Shown here one piece after another: positions 31,062-35,942 of a stretch of 35,942 bases of DNA. This DNA is from an uncultured Enterorhabdus sp. (lineage in GTDB: Bacteria; Actinomycetota; Coriobacteriia; Coriobacteriales; Eggerthellaceae): NCBI GenBank assembly GCA_947649205.1, contig CANSQM010000025.1, positions 1 through 35,942 of the forward strand, written 5' to 3'. The notes beneath the pieces were generated by a model that was not told where the DNA came from, ran no database searches, and worked only from the letters and a program-made list of their open reading frames with translations. Made by a program: the position numbers and the translations under genes. Within the stretch, counting starts at the first letter, position 1. Every line of letters begins with the position of its first letter.

Positions 31062-33974
31062 ATGGGCAAGAAGACGTCCATGACAAGACGCGCGTTCACC
31101 AAGCTCGCCGCTGCAACGGCGATTGCCGCCACGGTGAGCTTAGAGGGTGCGCAAGCGCTCGGGGCGACGGCGGGCGAGAAGACTGCCGTGCCGGAGGTCA
31201 AGCGGATACGCACGGCGTGTCGAGGCTGCGGCAAGATGGAATGCGGCGTATGGGTGACGGTGGAGAACGGTCGCGCGGTGAAAATCGAGGGTGATGAGTC
31301 GGCGTTCCAATCGCGAGGGAACTGCTGCACGAAGTCGCAGGCCTCGCTTGAGGCCGCTTACCATCCCGATCGCTTGCGCTACCCGATGAAGCGCACCAAT
31401 CCGAAGACCGATGACGATCCAGGCTGGATGCGCATCACGTGGGACGAGGCGTTCAAGACGACGGTGGCGAAGGCGCAGGAGGTTCAGGAGCGCTATGGCG
31501 GATGCTCCATTGCGGGCATCACGGGCACCTCGCGCGTGTGGCCCATGGCAGGCACGGCAGGGTGGATTCGCATGTGGGGCTCGCCGAACGGCATTCAGGC
31601 TTGGCAGATTTGCAAGGGGCCTCGCCACTTCACGGGCAATCTCGTTTCCCAATTCGCGCACTCCTGGGTGGCGACGGTCGACCGGCCGCGGGTTTACACC
31701 GCGTGGGGCGGCTCCACTGAAATCTCGAACTACGACGACTCGTGCCGAACGAGCGTCGAGGCCTCCAACCAGGCGGATGTGCGGATCATCGTCGATCCCC
31801 GTGTGACCAATCTCGGCAAGGAGTCCGATTACCATTTGGCCCTGCGGCCCGGTACCGATGCCGCCATGGCCATGGGATGGGCGTATATCGTTGTCGACCA
31901 TCAGCTTTACGACGACCTCTATGTCAAGAAATGGACCAACGCGCCGTTTCTGGTCGTCGAGGACATGGAGCCGTCCGGCTACGACACGGTTTCGACCAAC
32001 GGCGACCCCTTCACGCTGAAGACGCGCCTGCTCAAAGCGAGCGATTTGGACGAGAACGGCAATCCCCACCATTACATGGTATGGGACGCCCTCGCGGATC
32101 GACTCACCTATTTCGATAGCGAAACAGGCCAATGGGAAGGCGAAAAGTGGGCGAAGCCGACGGAAGGGTTCACGCCCAATCAGAAGGTAGTCGAAGGGGT
32201 TTCCCAAGGTTGGTGTCCGAATCCGACGCCCTTCGATCCCGAAATCGACCCGGCGCTCTACGGGGAGTTCGAGGTTACGCTCAAGGACGGCTCGGTTCAT
32301 AGCGCGCGCCCTGTTTGGGAATATTACGTCGAGTCGCTGGAAGATTACACGCCCGAGAAGACTGCCGAGATCACCGGCGTCGATGCGGAGCTCATCGAAG
32401 AGGCCTGCCTGGCATGGGCCACGCGCATCGATCCGACCACGGGATACGGCAATGGGGGAATTCGTTACATGCTGGCCGTCGAGCACAGCGGCCATGCGGT
32501 CCAGACGTGCCGCACCCTGGACATGCTCGCGCAACTGACGGGGAACATGGATACTCCGGCAGGACATCGCGGCGCGACGCGCGCGCCCGTTGAGGGCGGC
32601 CATGCGGGCTTCGGCTCCAATGCGCCCGGGTGCCCGCCTATGCCGGAGGAGAACCAGCTGAAGCGATTGGGAACCGATCGGTTCCCGTTGCTGCGCTGGT
32701 GGCGCTCGTGGGCCGATGCCAACAGTGTGTGGGAGGCCATGACGACGGGCGAGCCCTACCCGGTAGTCATGGCGATGAACTCCTCGGGTGATTTCATGTG
32801 TCAGGGCAATACCGCCTACAACTGGGAGGCACTGAGCAAGCTCGATTTCATCTTCGAGGCGAATTTGTGGCAGCCGCCCTCGGCCGGCATGGCGGACATT
32901 CTCGTTCCCGCGCAGCATTGGCTCGAGATCCCCAGCTGTCCCCGAGCGTCCCAAGGCTCGACGGGAGCCATGGGCGCGAACGTCAACTGCATCGAGCCTA
33001 TCGGCGAGTCCATGTTCGATCCGATGATACTGGTGAACTTCCATAAATACGCCGGTATCCCCTATTGGCCGCAAAAGCCGGATTGTCCCTATCCCACGGA
33101 GAAGGACCTGCTCGACGACGGCGTTAAATTCTTCCGCGATTCGTGGGACGAGTATGTCGAGGAATTCCAGAACAACGGTTGGTGGGATGTGAAGACCGTG
33201 GAGCCCGAGCTGTGGGGAACCTATAGGCGCTATGAGACGGGCGCGCTGCGCTCGCGAAACTCCGGCGGTATTTTGGGTACCAAGGGCGATTTCAAACCCG
33301 GGTTCTACACTCCCACCATGAAAGTGGAGATTTGGTCAACGCTTATGGAGTCCTATCATCCCGGTGAGGGCTGGGAGCTTCCGTCTTACGCCGAGCCGCC
33401 CCATTCTCCCCTTTCCGATCCTGAAATGGCCCAGGAATACCCGCTCATCATCACGACGGGACGCCGCATTCCCGTGTACTTCCACTCGGAGCACCGCCAG
33501 CTGCCGTGGTGCCGCGAGCAGTGGCCCGTGCCCCGGGTGGAGATTCATCCCAAGACAGCTGCGGAATACGGTATCGAGCAGGGGGATTGGGTCTGGATTG
33601 AGACGCCCTTCGGAAAGATACGCCAGGTTGCGGATTTGTACATGGGCATCGATCCGGGAACGATCAACTGCGAGCATCAGTGGTGGTTCCCCGAGCTGAA
33701 GCAGGCGAGCAAGGGGCACGAGTTGTGCGCGGTCAACCATTTGGTCGACAGGAATGCCCAAGACCCCCATTGCGGCACGGGCAATGTGCGCGCCTATCTT
33801 GGGAAGATATACAAAGCGACTCCTGAGAACTCTCCTTTTGGCAATCCGGTTCCCTGCGGCAACGACGGCACCGAGATCATCACCTCTGCCGACGATCCGA
33901 GGCTCAAGGAGTGGGCGAGCGCGATTGATGCGATTGGCAGCGACACGGCAAAATGGGAGGAGTACGCAAGATGA
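31062..33974 (+). CDS. Tat-exported molybdopterin oxidoreductase, catalytic subunit (DmsA-like)
   Basis: A 970-residue enzyme of the DMSO reductase superfamily. The Tat signal is MTRRAFTKLAAATAIAATV. A 4Fe-4S site follows, with Cys53, Cys56 and Cys61 (CRGCGKMEC, a C-x2-C-x4-C spacing) and a fourth Cys at 88 or 89. The molybdopterin domains run to the end, with WGSPNGIQAWQICKGPRHF near residue 180, where Cys184 may be the metal ligand. The C-terminal dinucleotide-binding domain starts near YPLIITTGRRIPVYFHSEHRQLPW. The family covers S-oxide and N-oxide reductases and, in Eggerthella relatives, catechol dehydroxylases; the substrate cannot be assigned here. GGAGAGG precedes the ATG. It forms a tight operon with an iron-sulfur and an anchor subunit. 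Confidence 0.92.
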   Translation: MGKKTSMTRRAFTKLAAATAIAATVSLEGAQALGATAGEKTAVPEVKRIRTACRGCGKMECGVWVTVENGRAVKIEGDESAFQSRGNCCTKSQASLEAAYHPDRLRYPMKRTNPKTDDDPGWMRITWDEAFKTTVAKAQEVQERYGGCSIAGITGTSRVWPMAGTAGWIRMWGSPNGIQAWQICKGPRHFTGNLVSQFAHSWVATVDRPRVYTAWGGSTEISNYDDSCRTSVEASNQADVRIIVDPRVTNLGKESDYHLALRPGTDAAMAMGWAYIVVDHQLYDDLYVKKWTNAPFLVVEDMEPSGYDTVSTNGDPFTLKTRLLKASDLDENGNPHHYMVWDALADRLTYFDSETGQWEGEKWAKPTEGFTPNQKVVEGVSQGWCPNPTPFDPEIDPALYGEFEVTLKDGSVHSARPVWEYYVESLEDYTPEKTAEITGVDAELIEEACLAWATRIDPTTGYGNGGIRYMLAVEHSGHAVQTCRTLDMLAQLTGNMDTPAGHRGATRAPVEGGHAGFGSNAPGCPPMPEENQLKRLGTDRFPLLRWWRSWADANSVWEAMTTGEPYPVVMAMNSSGDFMCQGNTAYNWEALSKLDFIFEANLWQPPSAGMADILVPAQHWLEIPSCPRASQGSTGAMGANVNCIEPIGESMFDPMILVNFHKYAGIPYWPQKPDCPYPTEKDLLDDGVKFFRDSWDEYVEEFQNNGWWDVKTVEPELWGTYRRYETGALRSRNSGGILGTKGDFKPGFYTPTMKVEIWSTLMESYHPGEGWELPSYAEPPHSPLSDPEMAQEYPLIITTGRRIPVYFHSEHRQLPWCREQWPVPRVEIHPKTAAEYGIEQGDWVWIETPFGKIRQVADLYMGIDPGTINCEHQWWFPELKQASKGHELCAVNHLVDRNAQDPHCGTGNVRAYLGKIYKATPENSPFGNPVPCGNDGTEIITSADDPRLKEWASAIDAIGSDTAKWEEYAR

Positions 33975-34588
33975 CGCAATATGCAATTGTCACCGACTTG
34001 AACAGGTGCGTGGGCTGCCTCGCCTGTGCGGTCGCGTGCAAGGTGGCGAACAATGTTCCCATCGGCAGCTTTTGGAACAAGGTGCTGAGAATCGGTCCCA
34101 ACCCGTCAACAGAGGGTTCCGATTTTCCCAATGTGGATATGTATTTCCTGCCGATCCAATGCCAGCACTGCGAGAACCCGGCCTGCGTGGCGGTGTGCCC
34201 CACGGGCGCCTCGCACAAGCTTGAGGACGGCACCGTGCAGGTGGACAAGGAGAAGTGCATCGGCTGCCAGTTCTGCGCTATGAGCTGCCCCTACGGCGTG
34301 CGCTACCTCAACGAGGAGGAGCGCGTCGTGGAGAAGTGCACGCTCTGCGAGCAGAAGACCGCCCAAGGCGAGCTGCCGATGTGCGTCGATACCTGCGTGG
34401 GGCTTGCCCGCTGGTTCGGCGATATGGAGTCGGGTGATTACGCTCAGTTTTCCGGCCCGCTCGGGAAGAAGATGGGAGAGGTCGTCGACGAGTTCTCCGA
34501 GGAAGATGTCCATACGCTGCCCAATGTAGGCAACAACCCGTCTTTCCGCTACATCCTGCGCGATATGACCTGGCAGGGGGAGGAGTAA
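33971..34588 (+). CDS. 4Fe-4S electron-transfer subunit (DmsB-like)
   Basis: A 205-residue ferredoxin-type subunit with four cysteine groups: CVGCLACAVACK (from Cys13), CQHCENPACVAVCPTG, CIGCQFCAMSCPYG and CTLCEQKTAQGELPMCVDTC. This is the standard four-cluster layout that carries electrons from the membrane anchor to the molybdenum subunit. The ATG at 33971 overlaps the catalytic subunit's stop (ATGA) and has GGAGGAG upstream. An ATG-like start 18 bases earlier is less likely. It has no Tat signal of its own and would be exported with its partner. Confidence 0.95.
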   Translation: MTQYAIVTDLNRCVGCLACAVACKVANNVPIGSFWNKVLRIGPNPSTEGSDFPNVDMYFLPIQCQHCENPACVAVCPTGASHKLEDGTVQVDKEKCIGCQFCAMSCPYGVRYLNEEERVVEKCTLCEQKTAQGELPMCVDTCVGLARWFGDMESGDYAQFSGPLGKKMGEVVDEFSEEDVHTLPNVGNNPSFRYILRDMTWQGEE

Positions 34589-34590
34589 CC

Positions 34591-35526
34591 ATGGAACTGC
34601 AATGGCCCTTGATACTGTTCACCACCTTCGTGGCCTGGTCGGCCGGGCTGTTCGGCGCCCAGGGGGCGGCGGCGCTCGCCGGCGAGGGGAGGCGCGCCCA
34701 GATGCCGGCGCTTGTGGCATCGGCCGCGCTTCTGGTCGTGGGAGGCGTGGCGGTGTTCTTCCACCTGGAGTACTGGGAGCGCATCTTCAACGGGTTCGGC
34801 AACCCGACCTCGGGTATCACCCAGGAGCTCGCCTGCATCGTGGTCGTCGGTGTGCTCATGGTTGTGGCGTTCGTGATGCTGCGCCGCGGCGCGGGCGACG
34901 GCGCGGCCGCGGGTGCGGCCAACGGCGAGGCTGGCAGGGCCGCGGGCGACGACGGCGCGCCGGCGCTGCCGAAGTGGCTCGCCGCGCTCATGATCGCCGC
35001 GGCGGCGCTGCTCGTGCTCGTGACCGGCCACTCCTACATGATGGCCGCCCGCCCCGCCTGGGACTCGCCGCTCGGCCCGCTCACGCTGCTCGGCGCGGCG
35101 TGCGCCGCCGGCCCGCTCACCTTCGCCGTCATCGAGGCGGCCCTCGGCGAGGCTGCCGGACGTGCCATCGCGCTGTTCTCGCTCATCGGGTCCATCGCCA
35201 ATCTGGCCGCCTCCGTCGCCTATCTGGCGTTCATGGAAATGGCGAGTGCATCCTACACCGACGTGGGCTTCTACTACGACCCGACGCACCCCACCGCGGG
35301 CATGGTGGACGTGGCTGCGCTGTCCCCCTTCGCCGGCGAGTCCGTGGCCATGGTGGCCGTGGCCGTCGTGGCCGCGGCGGTTCCCGTGGCGGCCGCCCTC
35401 GTCGGCCGCAAGACCGGTAACTGGAAAGCGTGGGGCGCGGCGGGCGCGCTCGGCGCGGTCGTCGGCGCCGTGGCCCTGCGCATGGCCTTCTACTCCGCCG
35501 GCGCCAGCGTGTATTTGTTCTACTAG
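34591..35526 (+). CDS. DmsC-type membrane anchor subunit
   Basis: A 311-residue protein with about eight hydrophobic helices. It begins MELQWPLILFTTFVAWSAG like DmsC proteins and has VAVFFHLEYWERIFNGFGNPTSGITQE, matching the DmsC region after TM2. It would oxidise menaquinol and pass electrons to the iron-sulfur subunit. A 25-residue Ala/Gly/Asp-rich loop (about 99-125) separates helices 3 and 4. GGAGGAG lies at the end of the preceding gene, two bases after whose stop this ATG begins. The gene is richer in GC than the two before it. Confidence 0.9.
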   Translation: MELQWPLILFTTFVAWSAGLFGAQGAAALAGEGRRAQMPALVASAALLVVGGVAVFFHLEYWERIFNGFGNPTSGITQELACIVVVGVLMVVAFVMLRRGAGDGAAAGAANGEAGRAAGDDGAPALPKWLAALMIAAAALLVLVTGHSYMMAARPAWDSPLGPLTLLGAACAAGPLTFAVIEAALGEAAGRAIALFSLIGSIANLAASVAYLAFMEMASASYTDVGFYYDPTHPTAGMVDVAALSPFAGESVAMVAVAVVAAAVPVAAALVGRKTGNWKAWGAAGALGAVVGAVALRMAFYSAGASVYLFY

Positions 35527-35534
35527 CTTAACAA

Positions 35535-35570
35535 GTCCGGCGCCTTTCCTCCAGGGCGCCGGACGCATTT
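35535..35570 (+). terminator. Terminator of the DmsABC-type operon
   Basis: GTCCGGCGCC (35535-35544) pairs perfectly with GGCGCCGGAC (35555-35564); GCATTT follows. Confidence 0.65.
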
Positions 35571-35573
35571 CCC

Positions 35574-35648
35574 GAGAGCCCCCGCCGGGCCCGGTTCGCG
35601 TCCCCAAACCCCCTTGCAAACAGCGAACCGGCCCCCGCGGGGGCTCTC
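35574..35648. repeat. 26-bp inverted repeat downstream of dmsC
   Basis: 35574-35599 and the reverse complement of 35623-35648 match at 24 of 26 positions, from GAGAGCCCCCGC at the outer end to CCGGTTCGC at the inner end. The loop is 23 nt. It lies just after the operon terminator; its role is unknown. The remaining bases to 35746 show nothing I recognise. Confidence 0.65.
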
Positions 35649-35746
35649 CTGCGTTTTGGCGAGGAAGCTGCACGAAAGATCAGGCCAGCGTTCGTCGTCG
35701 ACACCCTCCACCGCTATTGCTTGGAAAGGGTCCCGCTCCCACTGTG

Positions 35747-35785
35747 GTGACAAAAAACGTGCGCGCCGAGGCCCTTTTCTGTCAC
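35747..35785 (+). repeat. Single copy of the GTGAC repeat family
   Basis: A 39-nt sequence starting GTGACAAAAAACGTG and ending CCTTTTCTGTCAC, so its ends are inverted (GTGACA/TGTCAC). The right half matches 23580-23594 (CCTTTTCTGTCACGG); the left half matches 23378 onward. It lies about 22 bases from a decayed flavoprotein fragment. Confidence 0.6.
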
Positions 35786-35806
35786 GGGGTCATGCCTTGA
35801 GGGAGC

Positions 35807-35896
35807 GTAATTGAAATGAATGTAATCTCCGCTGGCGTCCTGCGCGATGACGGCAGCAATGCGATCGCCGTCCTACACGAGTCGATGCCCATTACA
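35807..35896 (-). pseudogene. Remnant of a Tat-type FAD flavoprotein
   Basis: Read on the minus strand, this stretch encodes a peptide with DGDRIAAVIAQ and GDYIHFN. It aligns without gaps to the DGDRVVAVIAQ...GDYIRVN region of the flavoprotein at 24000-25622, with about 16 of 25 residues identical. A TAG stop (35875-35873) replaces the lysine before DGDR. No further homologous sequence is visible on either side, so it is a short decayed fragment. Confidence 0.75.
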
Positions 35897-35899
35897 GTT

Positions 35900-35930
35900 A
35901 GAGCCGCCCCGCAAGGGCGGCTCTCTTTCT
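35900..35930 (+). terminator. Strong Rho-independent terminator
   Basis: AGAGCCGCCC (35900-35909) pairs perfectly with GGGCGGCTCT (35915-35924), with a 5-nt loop, followed by CTTTCTTCTT. No intact plus-strand gene lies close upstream, so it may be a relic or a backup for the DmsABC-type operon. Confidence 0.8.
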
Positions 35931-35942
35931 TCTTCCTGCTCC

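Noticed and set aside
31140..33074. 644-codon open frame antisense to the molybdoenzyme gene
   Set aside because: It is the GC-rich shadow of a clearly recognised gene, has no family features, and the composition is typical of reverse-frame translation.

Overview
The window is high-GC chromosomal DNA from an anaerobic actinobacterium, most likely a member of the Eggerthellaceae (Eggerthella, Adlercreutzia or Gordonibacter-like gut Coriobacteriia). This is inferred from gene content: secreted Tat-type FAD flavoproteins without a cytochrome domain, each paired with a large membrane-embedded LuxR regulator, a Tat-exported molybdopterin oxidoreductase operon, and strong GGAGG ribosome sites with frequent GTG and TTG starts. 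No rRNA, tRNA, CRISPR array, integrase or transposase was seen.

Region 1 (1-7,900) is mostly housekeeping and regulation: the 3' end of leuS, a SanA-like/unknown operon, a large orphan hybrid histidine kinase, a pRiA4b ORF-3-type protein, a TetR regulator and a short SerA.

Region 2 (7,950-16,900) holds two YefM/RelE-type toxin-antitoxin modules. The first sits directly upstream of coaBC. The second lies inside what looks like one antimicrobial-peptide-sensing module: an OmpR-type regulator, an intramembrane-sensing kinase, then a LolD/BceA-type ATPase and a 1,024-residue FtsX-type permease.

Region 3 (16,900-21,600) is drug and peptide defence. It has a MATE exporter behind a MarR regulator with a 50-bp perfect inverted-repeat operator, and a YtrA-type GntR regulator with an ABC transporter behind an operator-overlapped consensus promoter and a structured leader.

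Region 4 (21,500-35,942) is redox and respiratory: a small unknown protein, a four-cluster ferredoxin, two Tat-lipoprotein flavoproteins with an intact membrane LuxR regulator between them, a second LuxR regulator broken at a G7 tract, and a DmsABC-type molybdoenzyme operon read divergently from it across a 23-bp palindrome. Four copies of a roughly 40-50 nt repeat occur only here. Two face each other as a 217-bp MITE-like element, and one lies next to a decayed flavoprotein fragment with an in-frame stop.

The least expected observations are this repeat family and its association with flavoprotein loci, the homopolymer frameshift in the LuxR gene, the toxin-antitoxin module inside a Bce-like system, and Ala/Gly/Asp-rich insertions that recur in unrelated proteins (CoaBC, the kinase ATP lid, the permease, DmsC).
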